Assembly: GCA_040755915.1 (NCBI GenBank) | Contig: JBFLWM010000009.1 | Coordinates: forward strand, 11,295 to 75,294 | DNA length: 64,000 nt | Reading direction: 5' to 3' | Source: Sulfurivermis sp040755915 | GTDB taxonomy: Bacteria; Pseudomonadota; Gammaproteobacteria; Thiohalomonadales; Thiohalomonadaceae | Shown here: positions 10,001 through 16,795 of the stretch, piece after piece | Layout: every line of letters starts with the position of its first letter | How positions within the stretch are numbered: the first letter of the stretch is position 1 | The notes under the pieces: generated by a model | Database searches by the model: none | The model's input: only the letters and a program-made list of their open reading frames with translations | Told to the model about the DNA's origin: nothing | Position numbers and translations under genes: made by a program

Positions 10001-11107
10001 TGCAGGTGCATAACCGGCATCCGGGGCCACACCAGCAGCAGCCTCATCCGTGGTACTCGGTGTTTCGGCCGGGCCCGGTGGCGCGGTACGGGACGGGGCC
10101 GCCCCCCGCTGTTTGACCACCCGAAAATCCTTCTTCAGCGCGGGCAGTACGCCCTGCTCCTTGAGGTAGTTGTTGAGCTGCCCCAGGAGCGTGCCAAAGC
10201 GGGCCAGCATGAAATCCTCGAAAGCCTTGAAGACCGGCGGCTTCATCGTCTCTTCCAGCCCTACCGCGTCAAAGCACTCCAGAAAACGTTGCGCCAGCAT
10301 GGCGGCACCGACCGGATTACTCTGGTGGTCCAGTGGCCGATTCAGGATCAATCCGAGGCGCTGCTCCAGATCGAACATGGCCTCATCGTTGTGTGACTCG
10401 AGTTTTGTAGCGAGAGTCGTCACGGTCAGCCAGTTCTGGAAGACCTCGTCGGCAACCAGGGACAATTCGGACGAGTCCGCCTGCGCCCCCTGTTGCTTGA
10501 GCGGGCGACCACGGTTATCGAACTCGTCCATGATCGCCGTGGTGTAACAGTTCAGCAGCTGGCCACGACCGTCGCGCAGCTTTTGCTGTGCCTCGACAAC
10601 ACCACGCCAGTTCTTCTTGGTCAGCTCGTCAGATTTGTTGAGGTTGTCGACGCCCTCGGAGGTGAAGTTTTCCACCAGACTGTCGACAAAGGCGCGGGCC
10701 TTGTTGCGGCATTCGGCTATCACCGCCGCGTAGCGGGCATCCGGCTGCGCCCCGGCGGCGGCAGGGGCCGGCCTATGCTGGGACCGGCTCATCAGGTACT
10801 GGAACGCCGCCCCGTCGAGACGGGCAAAACTGAGCCCCACGCCGATATCGATGACCCGCGCCACCTGCCCCTGCACCACATAGCCCTGGCCGGCACCGCC
10901 CGGCGTCTGGACAAGATGCACCTCGATGTAATCACCGATACGCCAGTGGGCGGCGTGGGCGGCCTGCGGATAGAAGGTGATGAAGAGCCCGCCCTGGCAG
11001 AAATCCTCCACCACACAGTCCAGTCTGACGCCCTGGGTAGATACAGCGACGGCATCCAGCCTTACCGGATAACGGGGGTAGGCACGTTTGTTGGCAGCTG
11101 ACGTCAT
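7034..11107 (-). CDS. PilZ-DUF1631-GGDEF-EAL c-di-GMP signalling protein
   Basis: This 1357-residue cytoplasmic protein has no transmembrane segment. Residues of about 5-105 are a PilZ domain (YPRYPVR; then DFCQGG where the family usually has [DN]xSxxG, so Ser is replaced by Cys). A long alpha-helical DUF1631 region follows, split by a Gly/Ala/Pro-rich linker at about 345-455. The GGDEF domain is intact (LGGDEF, residues 1009-1013) but lacks an RxxD inhibitory site at the usual position. In the EAL domain the signature reads EIL (E1140) followed by His rather than Arg. The other metal and catalytic positions look kept (VNLSG, EITET, DDFGSG, KIDG, AEF, QGY). The protein could make, break or bind c-di-GMP. 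guaA lies directly downstream. Confidence 0.88.
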   Translation of the reverse strand: MTSAANKRAYPRYPVRLDAVAVSTQGVRLDCVVEDFCQGGLFITFYPQAAHAAHWRIGDYIEVHLVQTPGGAGQGYVVQGQVARVIDIGVGLSFARLDGAAFQYLMSRSQHRPAPAAAGAQPDARYAAVIAECRNKARAFVDSLVENFTSEGVDNLNKSDELTKKNWRGVVEAQQKLRDGRGQLLNCYTTAIMDEFDNRGRPLKQQGAQADSSELSLVADEVFQNWLTVTTLATKLESHNDEAMFDLEQRLGLILNRPLDHQSNPVGAAMLAQRFLECFDAVGLEETMKPPVFKAFEDFMLARFGTLLGQLNNYLKEQGVLPALKKDFRVVKQRGAAPSRTAPPGPAETPSTTDEAAAGVAPDAGYAPAAGGAYADTGMGAAPGMHVGAPAGGAAPQQAGAAPGGAAMAPPGAPAGAAPPAQGGSGYAPAEAGAGYGAGGGYMPAPSPYAAANELLQLERTAQQSLPARQQAAAGAGEAGVAHGPVVHFSAQELNNGLASLQQQGLSIRHLRQQGTTLASRLSQILMEQAGGDTSKQLPLETHDKLEVTESLLSSIQTDPITDDHLKDWFESVELPFIKMALNNEHVLQDRSHPVHHLFNTLDQLFQMLPADKVDVRRQMVTKVEQALQSLSDESGGDPKALDEAVDSLNKLYGEQSEEYRHRVDEVIAKCKAEPNQRQMTLEMLEDIDRLFDMAEGRLIPKVVLELLDAGWKNLLWRHCQHSGMNSEGYHAARATMEQLLMRLQGKAHKGLKADWPNHKLVEEVSKVLEKLSKGDARSLLLVSELISALEQAKAEPAKVARIKKGSIAQLMLQSWEHEKQALKPVELSKVEWARWLKRAESLADGELVSYKSDKEELQQQKLVWSDRKWGRFVFVDREGSKGLDIRPEEMAASMSRGQMLILEGWDRPLMDRATYTMLQSIHDRLIEQTNHDALTSLMNRRGFESALDELLLRAKKEGSNNILCYFDLDRFNVINVTCGHEAGDELLSNLADLLRRKLGSTPVIARLGGDEFGVLLENCDREQGMRRSEEIRRAINDYHFRCENKEFVVDASFGIAAIDPARDSVRTLLAAVDSACFAAKEAGRGRIQFYDPESEVIMKRQGVMEWVGRINKLFDAGLIQLKCQKIASLKFAHEHPRYEILLHVHNEQGELVSLDQFVLSAEIYNRIGDIDRWVVDKVFEWLRANRGKLNAINSISVNLSGHSIDDEVFMEELVRRLENAEVPSHQICFEITETAAISNLDRAVYYMRRLRQTGCQLALDDFGSGHASYSYLKSMPVDYLKIDGQFIRNISTNVFDYSVVKSIHEMAHALGKRTIAEFIENDVALDKLRKIGVDFGQGYIIEKPIPLDELVLGAKK

Positions 11108-11136
11108 GTCGCAGTGACTCCTGATGTTTTGCGGCG

Positions 11137-11195
11137 ATTATACCGGATAAGGATACTAAAGCTGCCCCATGCGGCCACAGGGCAGATGATATAAT
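11137..11195. promoter_or_regulatory. Divergent promoter region, cmoA / c-di-GMP gene
   Basis: The 116-bp gap holds two perfect -10 hexamers facing apart: TATAAT on the plus strand at 11190-11195 (28 bp before the cmoA ATG) and TATAAT on the minus strand at 11137-11142 (29 bp before the other gene). Matching -35 boxes are weak on both sides, so transcription start sites are not certain. Confidence 0.6.
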
Positions 11196-11223
11196 TTCCG
11201 CCCCATTCCGCCGCACAGATGTC

Positions 11224-11961
11224 ATGACCCGCACACCCCGCAAGGACACCCTGTACGCCAGCCCGCACAGCCCACTGGCGGATTTCGCCTTTGATGAGCG
11301 GGTGGCCGGCGTATTTCCGGACATGATCCGCCGCTCGGTGCCGGCCTACAGTACCCTGACCGGGTTACTGGGGCTTGTGGCCGGGGAATATGCGCAGGCC
11401 AACAGCCAATTGTATGACCTGGGCTGTTCCCTCGGCGCCGCCACCCTGGCCATGCGCCGCCGCGTCAACCGCCCCGGCTGCCGCATCATGGCCATCGACA
11501 ACTCCCCTGCCATGGTGGAGGGCTGCCGGGAGAACATCGCCGCCGACAACGCCCCGACGCCGGTGGAGGTCATCTGCGCCGACATCCGCGACGCGGTATT
11601 CGAACGCGCCTCGGTGGTCACCATGAATTTCACCCTGCAATTCGTCGCCCCACCCGAACGCCTGCCTTTGCTGCGCCGCATCCACCATGGCCTGTTGCCG
11701 GGCGGCGCACTGTTGCTGGCGGAGAAGCTGCGCTTCGCCGATGGAGCCGAACAGGCCACACTGGAGCAGTTGCATCTCGCCTTCAAGCGCGCCAACGGTT
11801 ATTCGGAACTGGAGATCAGCCAGAAACGCGCCGCGCTGGAGCGGGTGCTGCTGCCGGATACCCTGGAGGAGCACCGGGCCCGGCTGCAGGCAGCCGGATT
11901 CAGCCAGGTCATACCCTGGTTCCAGGCCTTCAACTTCGCCGCTCTCCTCGCCATCCGATGA
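11224..11961 (+). CDS. cmoA: Carboxy-S-adenosyl-L-methionine synthase
   Basis: The product (245 residues) converts SAM and prephenate to carboxy-SAM. It has the SAM-binding glycine motif (YDLGCSLGAATLAMR), the acidic ribose-binding loop (IMAIDNSPAMVEGC) and the family region (TMNFTLQFVAPPER). Its length equals known CmoA. It overlaps cmoB by 4 bp (ATGA), so the two are coupled. Together they modify uridine 34 of tRNA to cmo5U for decoding of four-fold codon boxes. Confidence 0.95.
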   Translation: MTRTPRKDTLYASPHSPLADFAFDERVAGVFPDMIRRSVPAYSTLTGLLGLVAGEYAQANSQLYDLGCSLGAATLAMRRRVNRPGCRIMAIDNSPAMVEGCRENIAADNAPTPVEVICADIRDAVFERASVVTMNFTLQFVAPPERLPLLRRIHHGLLPGGALLLAEKLRFADGAEQATLEQLHLAFKRANGYSELEISQKRAALERVLLPDTLEEHRARLQAAGFSQVIPWFQAFNFAALLAIR

Positions 11962-12932
11962 TTGACTACGCGGGACTGTGGCAAGCCCTGGCGGACTCGC
12001 CCCTTGCCGGCTGGCGTGAAGAACTGGAGCCATGCCTGCACCGGGCACTGGACCCGGCAAGCCACGGCGATCTGCCGCACTGGTATGCCACCCTGGCGGC
12101 ACTCCCCTCCCTGACCACCTCCGCCATCAACCTCTCCGCCGATTGCCTGCGCATCGGCAGCCCCGCGGACATCGACATCGAGCAGCGCACCCGGCTGGAA
12201 TCCTTGCTGCGCGACCTCCACCCCTGGCGCAAGGGGCCATTCTGCCCGTTCGGCATCCATATCGACACCGAATGGCGCTCCGACTGGAAATGGAACCGCC
12301 TCGCCTCCCACCTCGACCTGCGTGGCAAGACCGTGCTGGATGTAGGTTGTGGCAATGGATATTACGGCTGGCGCATGTGCGGCGCTGGCGCCGGTCTGGT
12401 GTTCGGCGTCGATCCGACCATCCGCTACGTCATGCAGTACGCCGCGCTGAGCCGTTACATCGGCGATGTCGGCAATTACGTGCTGCCGCTCAGGTTCGAG
12501 GAACTGCCGCTACACAGCGCGGCGTTTGACGTGGCGTTTTCCATGGGTGTGCTGTATCACCGCCGCGACCCGCTGGAGCATCTCGCCCGCCTGTACGGCC
12601 AGCTCAGGCCGGACGGCGTGCTGGTGCTGGAAGGGCTGGTACTGGAAGGGGATGAACTGGCCGCGCTGCACCCGCCGGGGCGCTACGCCAAGATGAAGAA
12701 CGTGCATGCCATCCCCAGCGTGCCGCTGCTGCGACAGTGGCTGGCCGAGACGGGCTTCGTCGACATCAGCGTGCTCGACGTCTCACCCACCACGCTAGAG
12801 GAGCAACGTCGCACGCCATGGATGGAGTTCGAGTCCCTCGCCGACTTTCTCGACCCGCAGGACCCGACGCGCACCATCGAAGGTCATCCCGCCCCGCGGC
12901 GGGCGAGCCTGCGCGCGCGCAGGCCGGGGTAA
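11958..12932 (+). CDS. cmoB: tRNA U34 carboxymethyltransferase
   Basis: The product (324 residues) transfers the carboxymethyl group from carboxy-SAM to ho5U34 in tRNA. Recognisable parts are the N-terminal segment with RKGPFCPFGIHIDTEWRSDWKW (shortened here to its core, DTEWRSDWKW), the SAM motif (VLDVGCGNGYYGWRM) and SMGVLYHRRDPLEHL. Only one base separates its stop from the convergent 47-residue gene on the other strand. Confidence 0.95.
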   Translation: MIDYAGLWQALADSPLAGWREELEPCLHRALDPASHGDLPHWYATLAALPSLTTSAINLSADCLRIGSPADIDIEQRTRLESLLRDLHPWRKGPFCPFGIHIDTEWRSDWKWNRLASHLDLRGKTVLDVGCGNGYYGWRMCGAGAGLVFGVDPTIRYVMQYAALSRYIGDVGNYVLPLRFEELPLHSAAFDVAFSMGVLYHRRDPLEHLARLYGQLRPDGVLVLEGLVLEGDELAALHPPGRYAKMKNVHAIPSVPLLRQWLAETGFVDISVLDVSPTTLEEQRRTPWMEFESLADFLDPQDPTRTIEGHPAPRRASLRARRPG

Positions 12933-12933
12933 C

Positions 12934-13077
12934 TCAGGCGCTAAAATCAGGCAGGTGTGAGGCGTCCCACTCCTCGGTCCTGACGTCCTCGGCCAGAAGC
13001 GTATCGAAACCTTCTTCGGTAGTGGATTCCACGGGTGCGGCCGTGCCCGGATGGGCGGGGTGGTCGTGCCGGTTCAT
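12934..13077 (-). CDS. Small acidic protein of 47 residues (unknown)
   Basis: The ORF starts MNRHDHPAHPG and ends HLPDFSA. Support comes from an excellent ribosome-binding site (AGGAG, 5-6 nt before the ATG), an in-frame stop just before the end of cmoB, and Asp/Glu-rich composition (TTEEGFDTLLAEDVRTEEWD). It has no transmembrane segment, cysteines or recognisable motif. It fills a gap that would otherwise be empty and lies downstream of the guaB terminator, so it needs its own promoter. I do not recognise it. Confidence 0.55.
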   Translation of the reverse strand: MNRHDHPAHPGTAAPVESTTEEGFDTLLAEDVRTEEWDASHLPDFSA

Positions 13078-13240
13078 GTCATCTCCTGTCTACATAGGGA
13101 GATCCATTCACTGGGGCGGATATGCCAGTCCGTTGCGGCATACGGCAAGCAGAATGCTTGCTTGGAGGAGACTACCCCGCCCACACGCATAATGTCCATA
13201 AGGAATATGCTGTTAATGTGCCGAGGCATTTCCATGCCGC

Positions 13241-13272
13241 AAAAGACAAGGCCGCCCGCAGGCGGCCTTGTC
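13241..13272 (-). terminator. Rho-independent terminator of guaB
   Basis: A perfect 12-bp stem (GACAAGGCCGCC) with a CGCA tetraloop is followed on the minus strand by TTTT. It begins 21 bp after the guaB stop codon. Confidence 0.9.
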
Positions 13273-13292
13273 GTATGGCTCTGGCTACGGCG

Positions 13293-14753
13293 TCAGACGC
13301 GGTAGTTGGGCGCTTCCTTGGTGATCTGCACGTCGTGCACGTGGCTCTCACGGATGCCGGCGCCGGTGATGCGCACGAACTCCGGCTTGGTACGCATCTC
13401 GTCGACGGTCTTGCAGCCGGTGTAGCCCATGGAGGAGCGCAGGCCACCCATCAGCTGGTGAATCACCGGCGACAGCGGGCCCTTGAACGGCACACGGCCC
13501 TCGATGCCTTCCGGCACCAGCTTGTCGGCCTCGTTGCCTTCCTGGAAGTAGCGGTCCGACGAACCCTGCGAGGATGCCATGGCGCCCAGCGAGCCCATGC
13601 CGCGGTAAGACTTGTAGGAGCGGCCCTGGAACAGCTCGACCTCGCCCGGCGCCTCCTCGGTGCCGGCGAACATGCCGCCCAGCATCACCGAGTAGGCGCC
13701 GGCGACGATGGCCTTGGCCAGGTCGCCGGAATAGCGGATGCCGCCATCGGCGATGAGCGGCACGCCGGTGCCGGCCAGCGCCTCGGCGACATTGGCCACC
13801 GCGGTGATCTGCGGCACGCCGACGCCGGCAACGATGCGGGTGGTGCAGATGGAGCCGGGGCCGATGCCGACCTTGACGCCGTCGGCGCCGGCGTCGACCA
13901 GGGCCAGGGCAGCGGCAGCGGTGGCGATGTTGCCGCCAATGACCTGCAGGTCGGGGAAGTTGTTCTTGGCCCAGCGTACACGGTCCAGCACGCCCTGGGA
14001 GTGACCATGGGCGGTATCGACCACGATGACGTCCACGCCGGCCTCGACCAGGGCGGCAATGCGCTCATCGGTGCCGGCGCCCACGCCGACGGCGGCACCC
14101 ACGCGCAGACGACCCAGTTCGTCCTTGCAGGCATTGGGCTTGTCGGTGGCCTTCTGGATGTCCTTGACGGTAACCATGCCCTTGAGGCGGAAGGCGTCGT
14201 CCACCACCAGCACCTTCTCGATGCGGTGCTCGTGCAGCAGGCGCTTGACCTCTTCCTTGTCGGCGCCTTCCTTGACGGTCACCAGCTTGGCCTTGGGGGT
14301 CATGATGGCGGAAACCGGGGAATCGTAACGGGTCTCGAAACGCAGGTCGCGGTGGGTGACGATGCCCACCAGACCACTGGCATCCACCACGGGAACGCCG
14401 GAAATGCCGTAGGCGCGGGTCAGTTCCAGCACCTCGCGGATGCTGGCGGTGGGAGCGACCGTGATGGGATCCTTGATCACCCCGCTCTCGAACTTCTTGA
14501 CCTTGCGCACCTCGGTGGCCTGCTGCTCGGCAGTCATGTTCTTGTGGATGATGCCGATGCCGCCCTCCTGCGCCATGGCAATGGCGAGGCGGGCCTCGGT
14601 GACGGTGTCCATGGCCGCAGAAACCAGCGGCAGATTCAGGGTGATGCCGCGGGTCAGGCGGGTCTTGAGATCCACTTCCTTGGGCAGGACGGTGGAATGG
14701 GCCGGAACCAGCAATACGTCGTCGAAGGTAAGGGCTTCCTGAACAATGCGCAT
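13293..14753 (-). CDS. guaB: Inosine-5'-monophosphate dehydrogenase
   Basis: The product (486 residues) oxidises IMP to XMP with NAD+, the committed step to guanine nucleotides. It starts MRIVQEALTFDDVLLVPAHS. Two CBS domains lie at about 95-200 (ITVAPTASIREVLEL; KGMVTVKDI). The catalytic cysteine loop GPGSICTTR and the flap (GMGSLGAM) are intact. It is a monocistronic unit with its own promoter and terminator. In most gammaproteobacteria guaB and guaA form one operon; here they are split. Confidence 0.97.
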   Translation of the reverse strand: MRIVQEALTFDDVLLVPAHSTVLPKEVDLKTRLTRGITLNLPLVSAAMDTVTEARLAIAMAQEGGIGIIHKNMTAEQQATEVRKVKKFESGVIKDPITVAPTASIREVLELTRAYGISGVPVVDASGLVGIVTHRDLRFETRYDSPVSAIMTPKAKLVTVKEGADKEEVKRLLHEHRIEKVLVVDDAFRLKGMVTVKDIQKATDKPNACKDELGRLRVGAAVGVGAGTDERIAALVEAGVDVIVVDTAHGHSQGVLDRVRWAKNNFPDLQVIGGNIATAAAALALVDAGADGVKVGIGPGSICTTRIVAGVGVPQITAVANVAEALAGTGVPLIADGGIRYSGDLAKAIVAGAYSVMLGGMFAGTEEAPGEVELFQGRSYKSYRGMGSLGAMASSQGSSDRYFQEGNEADKLVPEGIEGRVPFKGPLSPVIHQLMGGLRSSMGYTGCKTVDEMRTKPEFVRITGAGIRESHVHDVQITKEAPNYRV

Positions 14754-14795
14754 AGACGATCCGCCTTAGGAGATGTGTCGGGAGATAAACCGGCG

Positions 14796-14824
14796 ATTAT
14801 ACGTTTCCATCCCGCAGCGGTAAA
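14796..14824 (-). promoter_or_regulatory. Sigma-70-type promoter of guaB
   Basis: On the minus strand, -35 TTTACC (14819-14824), a 17-nt spacer and -10 TATAAT (14796-14801) end about 43 bp before the guaB ATG. The -10 is perfect and the -35 matches 4 of 6. An upstream AGG about 10 nt from the ATG is the likely ribosome-binding site. Confidence 0.65.
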
Positions 14825-14915
14825 CCTCCCGATGTCCCCGCTGGCGTGTGGAATAATCAGACCGTCTGCAGCCACTTGATCCAGGTCCCAGACCAACAAA
14901 TCCACTGGAGGAGAA

Positions 14916-15230
14916 ATGATGCGCAAGACTATCCTGGCCCTGGCCGCCGCCACCCTGCTCGGCGCCGGTTGCGCCACCCAGACGGTGAGCAAACCCGCCG
15001 ATGCCGAGTCGGCCGCCGCCGCCATCGCTGCGGCCGAAGCCAGCCGCGCCGCGGCCGCCGCCGTCGGCTACGAGTGGCGCGACACCGCCCAGATGATCGC
15101 CGATGCCCGTAAGGCGGCGGAAGAGAAGGATTTCGACAAGGCCGTGAAGCTGGCCGGGCAGGCAGAACAGCAGGGCCAGGCGGCTGTTGCCCAACACAAG
15201 CAGCAGATGGACGCGGTCAAGGCACATTGA
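14916..15230 (+). CDS. Small lipoprotein, SoxXA-binding protein (SoxK)-like
   Basis: The product (104 residues) has a lipoprotein signal with lipobox LGAGC (Cys near residue 19), an Ala-rich stretch, and a helical repeat region: EWRDTAQMIADARKAAEE, then FDKAVKLAGQAEQQGQAAVAQ. The EWRDT start of the helix and the spacing of Ala, Lys and Gln residues resemble the small SoxK lipoproteins that bind the SoxXA cytochrome. That is recall of family appearance, not an alignment. No other sox gene is in the window, so a structural lipoprotein of the DUF4398 type is an alternative. GGAGGAG lies just upstream of two consecutive ATGs (14916 and 14919). Confidence 0.6.
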   Translation: MMRKTILALAAATLLGAGCATQTVSKPADAESAAAAIAAAEASRAAAAAVGYEWRDTAQMIADARKAAEEKDFDKAVKLAGQAEQQGQAAVAQHKQQMDAVKAH

Positions 15231-15240
15231 TCCCGACGCC

Positions 15241-15268
15241 GAGGCAAGGGCCCGTCGGCCCTTGCCTC
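15241..15268. terminator. Hairpin between convergent genes
   Basis: A perfect 12-bp stem (GAGGCAAGGGCC) with a CGTC tetraloop lies 10 bp after the lipoprotein stop and touches the last codon of the convergent flavoprotein gene. There is no T run on either side, so efficiency is uncertain. It may act in both directions. Confidence 0.6.
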
Positions 15269-16493
15269 AGCGGCGAGCCAGCCAGTCCCTTGCCCCCTCC
15301 CCGGCCGCCCGGCCGCTGGCGAAACAGGCGGTCAGCAGATAGCCACCGGTCGGCGCCTCCCAATCCAGCATCTCGCCGGCACAGAACACGCCGGGCAACT
15401 CGCGCAGCATCAAACGTTCATCCAGTGCCTCGAAACGCACGCCCCCGGCACTGCTGATGGCCTCATCGAGGGGGCGTGTGGCACGCAACGGCAGCGGCAG
15501 TGCCTTGAGCGCCGCCGCCAGCCGCGCCGGATCGTGGAGTACCTCCGCCGGGACCAGCTCACGCAGCAGGCTGGCCTTCACCCCGTCGATACCGGCATGG
15601 CGGCGCAGGTGCTTGGCGAGACTGTCGCGTCCACGCGGCCGTGCCAGATCGGCCGCCAGGCGCGCCTGTTCCCGCCCGGGCACCAGATCGAGCAGCAGCA
15701 CCGCCTGCCCCTCCGCGGCAATGGCCTCGCGCAGGGGAGCCGACAGGGCATACACCACGCCACCCTCCACGCCGTATTCCGTCACCATCAATTCACCCTG
15801 GCGGCGCTCACCGGCAAAACTGACCACCACCGGCTTCACCGGCTGTCCGGCATGGCGCGTGCGCAGGTGCTCGCTCCAGTCCACCTCAAAACCACAATTG
15901 GAGGGCCGCAGGGGTGCAACCGCGATGCCGCGTCCCTGCAGCAGCGGAACCCAGGCGCCATCGGAGCCGAGCCGCGCCCAGCTGCCGCCGCCCAGCGCCA
16001 GCACGACGGCGTCCGGCCGCACCAGAACCTCCCCTGACGGTGAGGCAAAACGCAGGGCACCCGCGGCATCCCACCCCAACCAGCGATGGCGCATGTGCAG
16101 ACGCACCCCGGCGCTGCGCAAGCGCTGCAACCAGGCGCGCAGCAGCGGCGCCGCCCTCATGTCGGCGGGAAACACCCGCCCGGAGCTGCCGACGAAGGTG
16201 GCGATGCCGAGGTCGTGGATCCATGCCCGCAGCGCGTCCGGGCCGAACCGGGCCAGCAGGGGGGCAATGTATTCACGGCGGGCGCCGTAGCGATCGATGA
16301 AGCGTTCCAGCGGTTCGGAGTGGGTGATGTTCATGCCGCCCTTGCCGGCCATGAGGAACTTGCGCCCCACCGAGGGCATGGCGTCGTACACGTCCACCTG
16401 CACGCCGGCGGCGGCGAGCACCTCAGCGGCCATCAGGCCGGCAGGGCCTCCGCCGATGACGGCAACGTTCGTGGTGGGAGCTTCAGGCATCAT
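15267..16493 (-). CDS. NAD(P)/FAD-dependent oxidoreductase, BaiN/HI0933-like (TIGR03862 type)
   Basis: The product (408 residues) is a two-dinucleotide-binding flavoprotein with the N-terminal FAD motif (VAVIGGGPAGLMAAEVLAA). The HI0933 signature (RKFLMAGKGGMNITHS), the middle region ALGGGSWARLGSDG and a C-terminal SSAGGV...FCAGEMLDWEAPTGGYLL complete the family pattern. The substrate is unknown. I chose the MMPEAP start (16493, or 16490 for the second Met) because upstream residues are basic and unlike the family. The cofactor-binding residues look complete. Confidence 0.85.
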   Translation of the reverse strand: MMPEAPTTNVAVIGGGPAGLMAAEVLAAAGVQVDVYDAMPSVGRKFLMAGKGGMNITHSEPLERFIDRYGARREYIAPLLARFGPDALRAWIHDLGIATFVGSSGRVFPADMRAAPLLRAWLQRLRSAGVRLHMRHRWLGWDAAGALRFASPSGEVLVRPDAVVLALGGGSWARLGSDGAWVPLLQGRGIAVAPLRPSNCGFEVDWSEHLRTRHAGQPVKPVVVSFAGERRQGELMVTEYGVEGGVVYALSAPLREAIAAEGQAVLLLDLVPGREQARLAADLARPRGRDSLAKHLRRHAGIDGVKASLLRELVPAEVLHDPARLAAALKALPLPLRATRPLDEAISSAGGVRFEALDERLMLRELPGVFCAGEMLDWEAPTGGYLLTACFASGRAAGEGARDWLARR

Positions 16494-16547
16494 GCATTCC
16501 GAGAATATCCGCTGCCTCAGGCGCACCGCGCGGGCACGCCGCAAATG

Positions 16548-16581
16548 AAAAAGGGGCTTCCCCTGCGGGAAGCCCCTTTTT
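16548..16581. terminator. Terminator after tRNA-Leu
   Basis: A perfect 15-bp stem (AAAAAGGGGCTTCCC) with a CTGC loop ends in TTTTT on either strand. It lies 4 bp past the tRNA-Leu 3' end and should stop its transcript before the flavoprotein gene. Confidence 0.92.
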
Positions 16582-16585
16582 GAAT

Positions 16586-16670
16586 TGGTGCCCAGGAGAG
16601 GACTCGAACCTCCACGGTGTTACCCACTAGTACCTGAAACTAGCGCGTCTACCAATTCCGCCACCTGGGC
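16586..16670 (-). tRNA. tRNA-Leu (anticodon CAG)
   Basis: This is an 85-nt class II tRNA with acceptor GCCCAGG/CCTGGGC, discriminator A and an encoded CCA. The anticodon loop is TTCAGGT (CAG), the variable arm contains TGGGTAACACCG, and the T-loop is GGTTCGAGTCC. Confidence 0.96.
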
Positions 16671-16795
16671 AGGTGCAACGAAGGCGCGCACTTTACCCAA
16701 AGCGCCGGGGGCTTGTCAACAAGACGTTCGTGCCCCCGCAAGCCACAAATACCGCGCTCCGGACGAGGCGCGTGCGGCGCCGTGTGTCTCTCCAA

